A stretch of DNA of 64,000 bases, from NCBI RefSeq assembly GCF_001447995.1, contig NZ_LDPE01000001.1, forward strand, positions 124,001 through 188,000, written 5' to 3'. Source of the DNA: Maribacter dokdonensis DSW-8 (lineage in GTDB: Bacteria; Bacteroidota; Bacteroidia; Flavobacteriales; Flavobacteriaceae). The notes beneath the pieces are model-generated. The model did no database searches and was not told the DNA's origin. It worked only from the letters and a program-made list of their open reading frames with translations. Below are positions 34,846 to 44,655 of the stretch, one piece after another (position 1 is the stretch's first letter; every line of letters starts with the position of its first letter). Made by a program: the position numbers and the translations under genes.

Positions 34846-36708
34846 ATGGCTCAAGAATCTCAATATACTGAAGATAACATACGCTCGCTCGATTGGAAAG
34901 AACATATCCGATTAAGACCTGGTATGTATATTGGTAAGTTAGGGGATGGGTCTTCTGCCGATGACGGAATCTATATTCTTTTAAAAGAGGTTATAGATAA
35001 CTGTATAGATGAATTTGTAATGGGCGCTGGAAAGACCATTGAAATCTCCATAAAAGATAAAGTTGTAAAGGTAAGGGATTACGGTAGGGGTATACCTTTA
35101 GGTAAAGTGGTGGATGTAGTCTCTAAAATGAACACTGGTGGTAAATATGATAGTCGCGCCTTTAAAAAATCAGTGGGTCTAAACGGAGTTGGTACCAAGG
35201 CGGTTAATGCCTTATCCAGTTTTTTTGAGGTGCAATCTTCTAGGGATAATCAACTAAAGACCGCGCAGTTCAGTTCCGGGAATTTAGAAAGCGAAGTAGG
35301 TCCTGAGGAAACCAGTAAAAGGAAAGGTACCAAAGTTACCTTTATACCTGATGAGACTATTTTTAAAAATTACAAATACAGGAATGAGTATGTAGAACGT
35401 ATGCTCAAAAACTATGTTTACTTGAATCCGGGGTTGACAATAGTTTATAACGGTGAAAAGTTTCATTCTGAAAACGGATTAAAAGATCTTTTAGAGGATA
35501 ATAACAATGTAGAAGATATGTTGTACCCTGTTATCCACTTAAAGGGTGAAGATATAGAAGTAGCCATTACCCATAGCAAAACACAATATAGTGAGGAGTA
35601 TCATTCTTTTGTAAATGGTCAGCACACTACCCATGGTGGTACGCACCAAGCAGCATTTAGAGAGGCAATCGTAAAAACTATTCGTGACTTTTATGGAAAG
35701 TCTTATGATGCATCTGATATTAGGAAATCAATAATATCCGCTATATCGATCAAAGTAATGGAGCCGGTTTTTGAAAGTCAGACAAAAACTAAATTGGGTT
35801 CTACGGATATGGGTGGAGACTTTCCTACCGTACGTACCTATATCAATGACTTTGTTGGTAAGTATTTAGATAACTATCTACATAAGAATGCAGAGACTGC
35901 AGAGAAACTTCAACGTAAGATTATGATGGCGGAGAAGGAACGTAAGGAGTTGTCCGGTATTCGTAAACTTGCACGTGACAGGGCTAAGAAAGCCAGTTTG
36001 CATAATAAGAAATTACGGGACTGTAGGGTACACTTAAGTGATATGAAACATGATCGTAGATTGGAAAGTGCCCTGTTTATTACCGAGGGTGATTCTGCAT
36101 CTGGTTCCATAACAAAGTCAAGGGATGTGAATACTCAGGCCGTTTTTAGTTTAAAAGGAAAGCCTTTGAACTCTTACGGAATGTCAAAGAAGATTGTATA
36201 TGAAAATGAAGAATTCAATCTTCTGCAGGCGGCATTGAATATTGAGGAATCTATTGAAGATTTACGATATAATAATATCATTATTGCCACAGATGCCGAT
36301 GTAGATGGTATGCATATTCGATTATTATTGATTACCTTCTTTTTGCAATTTTTCCCGGAATTGATAAAGGAAAATCATTTGTATATTCTACAGACTCCTT
36401 TATTCAGGGTTAGAAATAAAAAGGAGACTATTTATTGTTACAGTGATGAAGAGCGTCAAAATGCGATAAATAAGTTAAGTGGTAAACCAGAAATTACCCG
36501 ATTTAAAGGATTGGGTGAAATTTCACCCGATGAGTTTAGGCATTTTATTGGTGACGATATTAGATTGGAGCCCATAATGTTAGATAAAGCAATGTCCATT
36601 GAAGAATTGCTAAGTTTTTATATGGGGAAAAACACACCCGACCGACAAAAATTTATTATCAACAATCTTAAAGTAGAAGTTGATTTAATAGAAGATAAAG
36701 TAATATAA
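34846..36708 (+). CDS. parE: DNA topoisomerase IV subunit B
   Basis: A 620-residue type IIA ATPase subunit. The GHKL ATP site has [13 protein letters not shown] (Bergerat motif), GRGIPLG and [15 protein letters not shown] transducer domain follows, then a TOPRIM domain with EGDSASG, KGKPLNS and the metal motif [15 protein letters not shown] in place of the GLHGVG of GyrB, and the parC gene 25 bases downstream, identify ParE rather than GyrB. It provides ATP-driven strand passage for chromosome decatenation. Confidence 0.94.
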   Translation: MAQESQYTEDNIRSLDWKEHIRLRPGMYIGKLGDGSSADDGIYILLKEVIDNCIDEFVMGAGKTIEISIKDKVVKVRDYGRGIPLGKVVDVVSKMNTGGKYDSRAFKKSVGLNGVGTKAVNALSSFFEVQSSRDNQLKTAQFSSGNLESEVGPEETSKRKGTKVTFIPDETIFKNYKYRNEYVERMLKNYVYLNPGLTIVYNGEKFHSENGLKDLLEDNNNVEDMLYPVIHLKGEDIEVAITHSKTQYSEEYHSFVNGQHTTHGGTHQAAFREAIVKTIRDFYGKSYDASDIRKSIISAISIKVMEPVFESQTKTKLGSTDMGGDFPTVRTYINDFVGKYLDNYLHKNAETAEKLQRKIMMAEKERKELSGIRKLARDRAKKASLHNKKLRDCRVHLSDMKHDRRLESALFITEGDSASGSITKSRDVNTQAVFSLKGKPLNSYGMSKKIVYENEEFNLLQAALNIEESIEDLRYNNIIIATDADVDGMHIRLLLITFFLQFFPELIKENHLYILQTPLFRVRNKKETIYCYSDEERQNAINKLSGKPEITRFKGLGEISPDEFRHFIGDDIRLEPIMLDKAMSIEELLSFYMGKNTPDRQKFIINNLKVEVDLIEDKVI

Positions 36709-36733
36709 ATTAAGTTAATACGATTGCTTCTGA

Positions 36734-39394
36734 ATGGAAGAAAATGACGATTTGAACGAGGAAATTAACGACAACCTTTCCGAAGAAAATAACGAAACAA
36801 CTGAACCTGCCGAGGCCCTTACACGGGTAACCGGTATGTATAAAGATTGGTTCTTGGATTATGCTTCATACGTAATTCTAGAAAGAGCTGTACCTGCAAT
36901 TGAAGATGGTTTTAAGCCTGTACAGCGTAGAATCATGCATTCACTAAAGGAGTTGGATGACGGTAGGTATAATAAGGTGGCGAATGTTGTAGGTCACACT
37001 ATGCAGTATCACCCACATGGTGATGCCAGTATTGCCGATGCCATGGTTCAAATAGGTCAAAAGGACCTTTTAATAGATACTCAAGGAAACTGGGGTAATA
37101 TTTTGACCGGGGATAGAGCGGCTGCTTCAAGATATATTGAGGCAAGGTTATCTAAATTTGCCTTAGAGGTTATTTTTAGTCCTAAAATTACCGAGTGGCA
37201 GGCTTCTTATGATGGAAGAAAAAAAGAACCTGTAAACTTACCCGTAAAATTTCCTTTGTTATTAGCTCAAGGAGCGGAAGGTATTGCTGTTGGGCTTTCC
37301 ACAAAAGTACTTTCGCATAATTTTGTAGAGCTGATTGATGCATCCATTAAGCACTTAAAAGGACAGCGATTTAAAATCTTTCCGGATTTTCAAACGGCTG
37401 GTATTATTGATGTTACCAATTACAATGATGGACTTAGGGGTGGTAAAATTCGTGTGCGTGCAAAGATTTCTCAGTTAGATAAAAATACACTGGTAATCAA
37501 TGAGATACCTTATGGTACTAATACTGGTAGTTTAATAGATTCTATCTTAAAGGCCAATGAAAAGGGTAAGATAAAAATTAAAAAAATTGAGGATAACACC
37601 GCCGCGGAAGTTGAAATATTGGTGCATTTGCCCAGTGGAATTTCACCTGATAAAACAATAGATGCCCTTTATGCATTTACGGCTTGTGAATCTTCTATTT
37701 CACCATTGGGTTGTATTATTGAAGATAATAAACCCTTATTCATTGGTGTAACGGAGATGTTGAAAAGATCTACGGATTCTACGGTTGATCTTTTAAAACA
37801 AGAATTGGAAATTCAACTTGGTGAGCTAGAGGAGCAATGGCATTTTGCCTCTTTAGAGCGGATTTTTATTGAGAACCGTATTTATAGAGATATTGAGGAA
37901 GAGGAGACTTGGGAAGGGGTAATAAATGCTATAGATAAAGGGCTTGCTCCACATACAAAGCATTTAAAACGAGCCGTTACCGTAGAGGATATTACCAGGT
38001 TGACTGAAATTCGTATTAAAAGAATTTCAAAATTTGATTTAGATAAGGCGCAACAACATTTAGAGAGTCTGCAAGAGCGTATTGCGGAAGTTAAAAACCA
38101 TTTGGCTAATTTGATAGAGTTTGCCATTGATTATTTTAAAAATCTAAAGGAAACTTATGGTAAGGATCGAGGTAGAAAAACCGAGATTCGTGTTTTTGAC
38201 GATATAGAAGCTACCAAAGTGGTAATAAGGAATACCAAGCTTTATGTAAACAGGGAAGAAGGTTTTGTGGGTACTTCGTTAAAACGTGATGAATACGTGA
38301 CGGATTGTAGTGATATAGATGATATTATTGTTATAACCAACGAGGGTAAGATGATGGTTTCAAAGGTAGATTCCAAAACTTTTGTCGGTAAGGGAATCAT
38401 TCATGTCGCTGTATTTAAAAAGAAAGATAAGCGTACTACCTATAATTTAATTTACAAGGACGGTAAAGGTGGGGCTACCTATATAAAACGTTTTAATGTT
38501 ACCAGTATAACACGTGATAGAATTTATGAGCTAGGTACAGGTAAGCCTGGAACACAGGTGCTATATTTTTCCGCAAACCCTAACGGTGAAGCTGAAGTTA
38601 TTACCGTGTTGTTGCGTCAGGTTGGAAGCATTAAAAAATTAAAATGGGATATTGATTTTTCAGATGTTCTTATAAAAGGAAGAGCGTCCAAAGGAAATAT
38701 AGTAACCAAATACTCTGTAAAACGCATAGAACTTAAAGAAAAAGGTGTTTCTACATTAAAGCCAAGAAAGATTTGGTTTGATGATGTTGTGCGTAGATTG
38801 AATGTTGATGGCAGGGGAGAATTGTTGGGGGAGTTTAAAGGTGATGATTTACTTTTGGTAATCAATCAAAAAGGTGTGGCTAAAACATTTTTGCCAGTGC
38901 TTACTTCGCATTTTGATGATGATATGATCGTACTTGAAAAATGGATACCTGAGAAGCCCATCTCAGCCATTTATTGGGAGGGTGAGAAAGAAAGATTCTA
39001 CGTAAAAAGATTTTTAATAGAGAATGAAAATAAAGAGGAATTATTTATTTCAGAACATCCAAAATCATACTTGGAGCTTGTTTCTACAGATTGGAGACCA
39101 ATGATTGAAATTGAATTTCCAAAGCCTAGAGGTAAAGAGGCTAAGGAAAATGAAAGTGTTGATATTGAGAATTTTATAGCTATCAAGGGAATTAAAGCTT
39201 TAGGTAATCAATTGATTACTGAAAAGGTGAAAAACATTAATAGCTTAGAGCCTTTGCCTTATGAGCCGGTTATCCCTGAAAAAACGGAAGATATTGAAGT
39301 AGTAGATGAGCAGGCAGTAGAATCTGGTACCGAAAATAAGAAATCAAAAGATGTAGATGGTGGTTCTGCAGATGAACCCACTTTATTTGATTAA
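36734..39394 (+). CDS. parC: DNA topoisomerase IV subunit A
   Basis: An 886-residue breakage-reunion subunit. The quinolone-region motifs KPVQRRIMHSL and HPHGDASIADAM are present, and the active Tyr134 lies in AAASRYIEARL. The tower and coiled coil occupy about 340-500, and the C-terminal beta-propeller repeats are about 510-800 (for example DIDDIIVITNEGKMMVSKV). An acidic tail (about 835-886) ends EPTLFD. It forms topoisomerase IV with the upstream parE product. Confidence 0.95.
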   Translation: MEENDDLNEEINDNLSEENNETTEPAEALTRVTGMYKDWFLDYASYVILERAVPAIEDGFKPVQRRIMHSLKELDDGRYNKVANVVGHTMQYHPHGDASIADAMVQIGQKDLLIDTQGNWGNILTGDRAAASRYIEARLSKFALEVIFSPKITEWQASYDGRKKEPVNLPVKFPLLLAQGAEGIAVGLSTKVLSHNFVELIDASIKHLKGQRFKIFPDFQTAGIIDVTNYNDGLRGGKIRVRAKISQLDKNTLVINEIPYGTNTGSLIDSILKANEKGKIKIKKIEDNTAAEVEILVHLPSGISPDKTIDALYAFTACESSISPLGCIIEDNKPLFIGVTEMLKRSTDSTVDLLKQELEIQLGELEEQWHFASLERIFIENRIYRDIEEEETWEGVINAIDKGLAPHTKHLKRAVTVEDITRLTEIRIKRISKFDLDKAQQHLESLQERIAEVKNHLANLIEFAIDYFKNLKETYGKDRGRKTEIRVFDDIEATKVVIRNTKLYVNREEGFVGTSLKRDEYVTDCSDIDDIIVITNEGKMMVSKVDSKTFVGKGIIHVAVFKKKDKRTTYNLIYKDGKGGATYIKRFNVTSITRDRIYELGTGKPGTQVLYFSANPNGEAEVITVLLRQVGSIKKLKWDIDFSDVLIKGRASKGNIVTKYSVKRIELKEKGVSTLKPRKIWFDDVVRRLNVDGRGELLGEFKGDDLLLVINQKGVAKTFLPVLTSHFDDDMIVLEKWIPEKPISAIYWEGEKERFYVKRFLIENENKEELFISEHPKSYLELVSTDWRPMIEIEFPKPRGKEAKENESVDIENFIAIKGIKALGNQLITEKVKNINSLEPLPYEPVIPEKTEDIEVVDEQAVESGTENKKSKDVDGGSADEPTLFD

Positions 39395-39402
39395 TTGAGT
39401 TT

Positions 39403-39831
39403 ATGAAGAATTTTTTTGAAGAATTCAAGAATTTTGCCATCAAGGGCAATATGATAGATTTGGCTGTCGGTATTATTATTGGTACCGCATTTAATAAAGT
39501 TGTCAGTACAATTGTTTCTGCTATTATTATGCCCCCTCTCTCTTTGTTGACAGATGATGTTAATCTTTCAAATAAAAAGTGGATACTTAGGCAGGCAACG
39601 GATAGTGTAGAAGAAGTTGCCATTGGTTATGGGGAGCTTATAGAGTCACTTATAGATTTTGGAATTATTGCTTTTACCATTTTCGTAATGGTGAAGTTTA
39701 TTAACAGGTTCAAGCAAAAATCTGAAGATCCTACAAATAAAGAGGTGGAAACACCAAAGAATATTGCGCTATTGTCTAGTTTGGAAAAATTGTTACAGGA
39801 GCAAAATGAGATACTTAAAAACAAGAAATAA
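39403..39831 (+). CDS. mscL: Large-conductance mechanosensitive channel
   Basis: A 142-residue channel. TM1 contains the family pore signature KGNMIDLAVGIIIGTAFNKVVS (14-35); TM2 is about 88-107 (LIDFGIIAFTIFVMVKFINRF). A charged C-terminal helical bundle follows (LLSSLEKLLQEQNEILKNKK). It opens on membrane tension during osmotic downshock. The ATG is 8 bases after the parC stop, so it is probably read in part from the parEC transcript. Confidence 0.97.
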   Translation: MKNFFEEFKNFAIKGNMIDLAVGIIIGTAFNKVVSTIVSAIIMPPLSLLTDDVNLSNKKWILRQATDSVEEVAIGYGELIESLIDFGIIAFTIFVMVKFINRFKQKSEDPTNKEVETPKNIALLSSLEKLLQEQNEILKNKK

Positions 39832-39940
39832 TTGTTTTGTGTTGAACAATTGAATTGTCTTATCGTAAAATAGAAAGTTAAGATTAGACATTTTTTTAGA
39901 ACGGTTGGTTTTATAACTACCTTTACAAAAATTTGAATTA

Positions 39941-40897
39941 ATGGATTTCACTAACCCGCTGGTATACGGTGCACCAGCTTTTATTGCCTTTATCTTATTA
40001 GAATTGACCTATAGCAAAACTCATGGAGATGATGATCTTTATGATTGGAAAGATTTTGCAGCTAGTAGTGCAATGGGTATTGGTTCGGCCATTATTGGTC
40101 CTTTACTTAAGGTTATTTTGTTGGTAGTTCTTTTTGAATGGGCCTATGAATTGTTCAACCCAATGGTTGATGGGGTGAGAACCAATATAATGGGGTATGA
40201 GTCCTTTGGGTATGCTTGGTACGTGTGGCTCTTATGTCAGTTGGCCGATGATTTTACGTACTACTGGTTTCATAGGGCAAATCATGAAATACGAATTTTA
40301 TGGGCTGCACATATTGTACATCATTCTTCAGATAATTTTAATCTTGGTACCGCTATAAGAAATGGGTGGTTTACCTTGTTGTATAAACCTTTCTTCTATG
40401 TTTGGATGCCTATTATTGGTTTTCCGGTAGAAATGGTTGTAGTTTGTTTGGCTATAGAATCTTTCTGGCAGTTTCAATTGCATTCCCAATATGTGCCTAA
40501 AATGGGCTTTATAGAAAAAATCTTCAACACTCATACCATGCACCAAGTGCACCATGCACAGAATGTAGAGTACTTAGATAAGAATCACGGTGGATTTCTT
40601 AATTGTTTTGATAAAATGTTCGGTACCTGGAAAGAGTATGATGAAGAAATTGATGTAAAATTCGGCGTTATACATGCGCCTAATTCTAATAACCCTATTG
40701 TAATTCTTACCCATGAATTTAAAGATATATGGGCAGATGTGAAGAAGGTGAAGAAATTTAAACACAAACTAATGTATATTTTTGGTCCTCCAGGATGGAG
40801 CCATGATGGTAGTACAATGACTGTTAAGCAGCAACAAAGGCTTTTTAAGCAGCAAAAAGAACAAAACCCTGAAATGGCTTTTGACAGACCAAATTAA
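39941..40897 (+). CDS. Fatty acid hydroxylase/sterol desaturase superfamily protein
   Basis: A 318-residue integral membrane di-iron oxygenase-type protein. The histidine clusters are visible: HRANH and HIVHHSS near residues 108-130, and HTMHQVHHAQN near 198-208, with another His in DKNHGG. About four transmembrane segments lie before and between them. Superfamily members hydroxylate or desaturate lipids. Substrate cannot be told; bacterial copies often act on ornithine lipids, carotenoids or fatty acids. Transcribed alone, ends at a bidirectional terminator. Confidence 0.92.
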   Translation: MDFTNPLVYGAPAFIAFILLELTYSKTHGDDDLYDWKDFAASSAMGIGSAIIGPLLKVILLVVLFEWAYELFNPMVDGVRTNIMGYESFGYAWYVWLLCQLADDFTYYWFHRANHEIRILWAAHIVHHSSDNFNLGTAIRNGWFTLLYKPFFYVWMPIIGFPVEMVVVCLAIESFWQFQLHSQYVPKMGFIEKIFNTHTMHQVHHAQNVEYLDKNHGGFLNCFDKMFGTWKEYDEEIDVKFGVIHAPNSNNPIVILTHEFKDIWADVKKVKKFKHKLMYIFGPPGWSHDGSTMTVKQQQRLFKQQKEQNPEMAFDRPN

Positions 40898-40936
40898 ACA
40901 CCTCAGGCGGTTTAAAATACAGTTGCAAGAAAATAT

Positions 40937-40973
40937 AAAACCCTAATTAAACACATGTTTAATTAGGGTTTTT
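40937..40973. terminator. Bidirectional terminator between the hydroxylase and TerC genes
   Basis: A perfect 14-bp stem, AACCCTAATTAAAC (40939-40952) and GTTTAATTAGGGTT (40957-40970), with loop ACAT, A residues to the left and T residues to the right. Confidence 0.93.
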
Positions 40974-40989
40974 ACGTTATTTAATTTTT

Positions 40990-41802
40990 CTACTGATCTT
41001 CAATTGGTGTAACGGGCTTCTTATTCTTTTTCATTCTTAGATCAAAGAATTCAACCATTAATGAAAATGCAATGGAGAAGTAAAGGTATCCTTTCGGGAT
41101 GGTGCCCACTTCATTTCCAAATACAATTAGATGACTTAAATGAGCTGCTTCTGCAATTAGCATAAAACCTATTAAGATTAAAAAAGAAAGCCCTAGGATT
41201 TGAATGGAAGGGTGTCTATTTACGAATTCACCAACAGGATTGGCAAATAACATCATTATGATTACTGAGATAACTACGGCTACAATCATAAGTATTAAAG
41301 CATCGTTAGGGTTGGGAGAGATGCCGTTGGTCATTCCTATGGCAGTTAAAATAGAGTCAAATGAAAATACTATGTTTATTACGGTTATTTGCAAAATGGC
41401 ATTGGTCAGGGATGTGGATCTCGCTTTCTTTACCTCCCGTTCGTCATGCCCTTTATCTTCGACCTTTTCATGGATTTCCTTAGTACTTTTGTAGAGCAGA
41501 AATAAACCTCCTAGAAAGAGTATTATTCCCTGTCCACTAATTCCTCCTGTAATCCATTCACTGTCAAACACCCAAAACGGTTTTTTCATTGAAGTAAGCA
41601 ATGAGATGCCAAATAACAATACAATTCTCATAACCATGGCCAATACAAGTCCAATATTGGTAGCTTTTTTTCTTTGTGTAGGTTCTAGTTTTCCTGCGGC
41701 AATGGAGATAAAAATTATATTATCTATACCTAAAACTATTTCAAGAAATGTTAGTGTAAGTAGGGCAATCCAAGCATCTGGACTGGTGAAAATTTCAAAC
41801 AT
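40990..41802 (-). CDS. TerC-family integral membrane protein
   Basis: A 270-residue protein with about seven hydrophobic helices. TerC signatures: LEIVLGIDNIIFISI near residue 20-35, with acidic residues in the membrane, and INIVFSFDSILTAIGM around 145-160, each with the conserved Asp. Members export or handle metal ions (tellurite resistance, manganese efflux); the role here is not fixed. It lies 2 bases after the small lipoprotein gene at 41805-42182, so they are likely co-transcribed. Confidence 0.93.
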   Translation of the reverse strand: MFEIFTSPDAWIALLTLTFLEIVLGIDNIIFISIAAGKLEPTQRKKATNIGLVLAMVMRIVLLFGISLLTSMKKPFWVFDSEWITGGISGQGIILFLGGLFLLYKSTKEIHEKVEDKGHDEREVKKARSTSLTNAILQITVINIVFSFDSILTAIGMTNGISPNPNDALILMIVAVVISVIIMMLFANPVGEFVNRHPSIQILGLSFLILIGFMLIAEAAHLSHLIVFGNEVGTIPKGYLYFSIAFSLMVEFFDLRMKKNKKPVTPIEDQ

Positions 41803-41804
41803 GG

Positions 41805-42182
41805 TTAGTTGGTTTTAATTGCGGTTCCGATTTTTACTACTAATTTTTTGTTGGGGTCTTTTACAGCGCTTTTGTATTGAAAGGTGTAAGAAGAATCCGT
41901 TGTGCTAATAATTTTATAATGTATAGCTGTTTTGCTATTAATGTCTTGTAGAACAAATTCGCAGTCATTGAACCAGCGGACGGTGGCGCTGTCTATTTTG
42001 TTTTCATAATAGTCAATGCTGTAATCTTTGGTTCTTATGAATTTTCCTTCCTTAACAGTGTCTCCAACTTGATAAGTGAATTTAAAAGTGCCTGTTTTAT
42101 ACTTTTCGCAGTCGCGTTCTGGTTGGTAACAAGAACAAATTAAAAGGCTTGTGATAGCGGTAAAAAATATCTTTCTCATCAT
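41805..42182 (-). CDS. Small lipoprotein, unknown
   Basis: The 125-residue product has a lipoprotein signal with Cys at about 16-18 (LLICSCYQPE) and a beta-rich mature domain with KTGTFKFTYQVGD, RFNDCEFVLQ-like and SSYTFQYKSAV segments, suggesting a lipocalin-like or immunoglobulin-like sandwich. I recall such proteins in Flavobacteriia being mislabelled as DNA topoisomerase IV; there is no topoisomerase feature. Directly upstream of the TerC gene (2-base gap). Function unknown. Confidence 0.8.
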   Translation of the reverse strand: MMRKIFFTAITSLLICSCYQPERDCEKYKTGTFKFTYQVGDTVKEGKFIRTKDYSIDYYENKIDSATVRWFNDCEFVLQDINSKTAIHYKIISTTDSSYTFQYKSAVKDPNKKLVVKIGTAIKTN

Positions 42183-42253
42183 ACTGCAAAATAAACAAAT
42201 TCCCGATGATGATTCTAGTAAAAGTTAGGAATGCTGAATTTAGAATTTTACAA

Positions 42254-42610
42254 CTATTTTTCTAGGTATGTTTTAAATGTACCGTCATTATAGAAAATAA
42301 CTATTCGGTCAATATTCTTTTCGCTAGGTGGTAAGGTGGTCTGTAAGGATTTATTGTAAGTTTTGGTTGGTTCTTTTTTGTTTAGTTTAGGAAAGCTACC
42401 AATGCCGTAAAGCAACCATTGAATATCTACCTCCGCAAAGGCATCATTAATTTTCATGATAAACTCTAGGCTAGGTTTGTTTCTGCCATTCAACAAATGT
42501 GATATGCTAGATCTTTGCACCTCAATTAAATCTGCAAATGCAGAGGAGGAAAGTTCGTAATTGGTTAAAATTAACTTTAACCTTAATATGAATGAATTGC
42601 TGTCTAACAT
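42254..42610 (-). CDS. XRE-family transcriptional regulator
   Basis: A 118-residue protein with an N-terminal Cro/C1-type helix-turn-helix (about 10-62: SSSAFADLIEVQRSSISHLLNGRNKPSLEFIMKI). The short C-terminal part (NIDRIVIFYNDGTFKTYLEK) has no known effector domain. It is divergent from the M14 carboxypeptidase gene across a 255-base gap that holds a TTTACAATTGTAAA palindrome and related half-sites, so it may control itself and that gene; this is inference. Confidence 0.9.
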   Translation of the reverse strand: MLDSNSFILRLKLILTNYELSSSAFADLIEVQRSSISHLLNGRNKPSLEFIMKINDAFAEVDIQWLLYGIGSFPKLNKKEPTKTYNKSLQTTLPPSEKNIDRIVIFYNDGTFKTYLEK

Positions 42611-42813
42611 GTTTACAAAATTAATTCATACTCCATTTAATAGTAGTTAAATTATGTGTAAAATTCTTAAATCCGTTTAGAAATTTATGAAGTTTATGTT
42701 TATTTAAACAACGGTAAACTACTGATTTTTAATATAATGAAATATTATTTGTCTTTTTGATTAGAATTGTAAATTTCAATACAATTTAATTTGGTTCTTT
42801 TATCACAAACTGA

Positions 42814-42847
42814 TTTACAATTGTAAACTGTACCTGTAGTATTTTTG
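42814..42847 (+). promoter_or_regulatory. M14 carboxypeptidase promoter with a 14-base palindrome
   Basis: Perfect palindrome TTTACAATTGTAAA (42814-42827) overlaps a TTG at 42821-42823; 16 bases later TATTTTTG (42840-42847) gives a -7 element, 18 bases ahead of the ATG. Similar half-sites occur in the gap (GTTTACAAA at 42612, ATTGTAAAT at 42767). Confidence 0.55.
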
Positions 42848-42865
42848 TTTTTTGAAAAGTAATAC

Positions 42866-43969
42866 ATGGAAGAAATAAATTATAAGGACTATGGTGTAAC
42901 CAGTATATCGGGAAGATATATTACTTATGACCATATAGATGAGTTTTTAAATTCATTACCGGTAACATTTAAAACTGAGGTAGTAGGTAGATCGGTACGC
43001 GGAGAAGCTATAAAAAGTGTTGTTTTTGGTAACGGACCTAAGCGAATTTTAATGTGGTCTCAAATGCATGGAAATGAATCAACGACAACGAAGGCTGTTT
43101 TAGATTTATTTAATTTTATGAGTCAAGAATCCATGGAAGCCTTCAAAATATGGAATGCCTGTACCATTAAGATTATTCCAATTTTAAATCCGGATGGAGC
43201 TAGAGACTTTACTAGAATAAATGCTAATGAAATCGATTTAAATAGAGACGCACAAAACTTATCGCAACCAGAGAGTAAAGTGCTAAAAAAGGTCTATGAA
43301 GATTTTACACCAGATTTCTGTTATAATCTACATGATCAGCGTACTATTTTTAATGTAGGTACTACTCATAAACCGGCTACGGTTTCTTTTTTGGCTCCAG
43401 CTTTTGATGAAGACCGTAATAACTCACCGTCTAGAAAACTGAGTATGCAATTAATAGCGGCAATGAACAGCAAATTGCAAGAAGAAATACCTGGACAGGT
43501 AGGTAGGTATGATGATGGCTTTAATGCAAATTGCGTAGGCGATGCTTTTCAAATGAAGGGAACACCTACTATATTATTTGAAGCTGGTCATTATTATAAT
43601 GATTATGATAGAGATGTAACAAGGGTATACATTTTTAAAGCTTTAGTAAAGAGTTTGTTAACTATAAGGGATAATGAAATAACAGATTATACCGTTGACC
43701 AATATTTATCAATACCGGAGAATGGTAAACAGTTTGTTGATATTGGGGTGTATAATATAGATTTTGAAAATAATGGTCTTACTTCGGCTGAATTTACAAC
43801 AATTCAGTATAAGGAGGTGCTAAAAAATGGTAAAGTGGATTTTGTTCCTATGGTTCATGTTTTTGATAAGGAACCTCCTGAAGTTTTTGCACATAAATCA
43901 TTGAATTGCAATGATGAAAACGATGTGAAGTGGTTGAGAGAAAATGATATTTTAAAACTACTTTCTTAG
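42866..43969 (+). CDS. M14-family zinc carboxypeptidase
   Basis: A 367-residue metallocarboxypeptidase-like protein without signal peptide, so probably cytoplasmic. Zinc ligands: His and Glu in QMHGNEST (about 71-75) and His in YNLHDQRT (about 152). The catalytic Glu is in TILFEAGHYYND (about 240). Further family segments: ILNPDGARDFTR and EIDLNRDAQNLSQPES (the NR substrate-binding pair). It may act on peptidoglycan-derived or other small peptides. Its own promoter carries a palindrome. Confidence 0.9.
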   Translation: MEEINYKDYGVTSISGRYITYDHIDEFLNSLPVTFKTEVVGRSVRGEAIKSVVFGNGPKRILMWSQMHGNESTTTKAVLDLFNFMSQESMEAFKIWNACTIKIIPILNPDGARDFTRINANEIDLNRDAQNLSQPESKVLKKVYEDFTPDFCYNLHDQRTIFNVGTTHKPATVSFLAPAFDEDRNNSPSRKLSMQLIAAMNSKLQEEIPGQVGRYDDGFNANCVGDAFQMKGTPTILFEAGHYYNDYDRDVTRVYIFKALVKSLLTIRDNEITDYTVDQYLSIPENGKQFVDIGVYNIDFENNGLTSAEFTTIQYKEVLKNGKVDFVPMVHVFDKEPPEVFAHKSLNCNDENDVKWLRENDILKLLS

Positions 43970-44060
43970 ATTTCATTGTTTTATTTCTTTGAAATAGTAA
44001 AATTGTTTACATTTTCAATAAAAAAAATCGAGTTTCAATGAATTTAATGTGATTATTTTT

Positions 44061-44068
44061 TATTTTTG
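44061..44068 (+). promoter_or_regulatory. -7 element of the Lrp/AsnC gene
   Basis: TATTTTTG, 17 bases ahead of the ATG at 44086. No TTTG at the expected upstream spacing. Confidence 0.45.
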
Positions 44069-44085
44069 GCAGAAATTTTACAACT

Positions 44086-44565
44086 ATGGGCAAAGTCAAA
44101 TTAGACGAAATAGACCACCAAATTCTGGATATGTTAATTGATAACACCAGAACACCTTTTACTGATATTGCAAAAAAACTTCTTATTTCTGCAGGTACTG
44201 TTCATGTAAGGGTTAAGAAAATGGAAGAAGCCGGTATAATAAAAGGCTCTTCACTAACTTTAGATTACGTAAAACTAGGTTATGCATTTATAGCGTATGT
44301 GGGTATTTTTCTTGAAAAAACGCACCAGACCAAATTTGTATTGGAACGTTTAAATCAAATACCAAATGTTACCATTGCACATATTACAACCGGGAAATTC
44401 AATATTTTCTGTAAGATTAGAGCAAAGGATACTACGCATGCTAAAAATATTATCTTTAAAATTGATGATATAGATGGTATCAGCAGAACCGAGACAATGA
44501 TTTCGTTAGAAGAAAGCTTTAATGACAAAAAGCGTTTAATGCATACTATTTTTAACGAGTTATAA
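44086..44565 (+). CDS. Lrp/AsnC-family transcriptional regulator
   Basis: A 159-residue regulator: N-terminal winged helix-turn-helix (about 6-60, LDEIDHQILDMLIDNTRTPFTDIAKKL and SAGTVHVRVKKMEEAGIIKG) and a C-terminal RAM/ACT-like effector domain (about 70-150, IAYVGIFLEK and ITTGKFNIFCKIRAKD). Members bind amino acids and act as dimers or octamers. It lies between the M14 peptidase and the DinB-like gene with its own terminator. The ligand is unknown; peptidase and amino acid genes nearby are possible targets. Confidence 0.95.
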   Translation: MGKVKLDEIDHQILDMLIDNTRTPFTDIAKKLLISAGTVHVRVKKMEEAGIIKGSSLTLDYVKLGYAFIAYVGIFLEKTHQTKFVLERLNQIPNVTIAHITTGKFNIFCKIRAKDTTHAKNIIFKIDDIDGISRTETMISLEESFNDKKRLMHTIFNEL

Positions 44566-44591
44566 GAATATTATAGTCAACTAACTTGAAG

Positions 44592-44626
44592 AAAAGCCCG
44601 GTTAAATTTTTTAATTGGGCTTTTTT
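44592..44626 (+). terminator. Rho-independent terminator of the Lrp/AsnC gene
   Basis: AAAAGCCCGGTTAA pairs with TTAATTGGGCTTTT (including two G-T pairs), followed by further T residues. Confidence 0.87.
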
Positions 44627-44655
44627 GGTTGTTTTTGTAAAACAAAAAATATTTT

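Noticed and set aside
39830-39851. Hairpin AATTGTT / AACAATT after mscL as a terminator
   Set aside because: AT-only 7-bp stem without a following T run; too weak to call.
41805-42182. Possible topoisomerase IV-related product
   Set aside because: Such proteins are sometimes labelled this way, but the sequence is a 125-residue lipoprotein with no topoisomerase motif; real parE-parC are at 34.8-39.4 kb.
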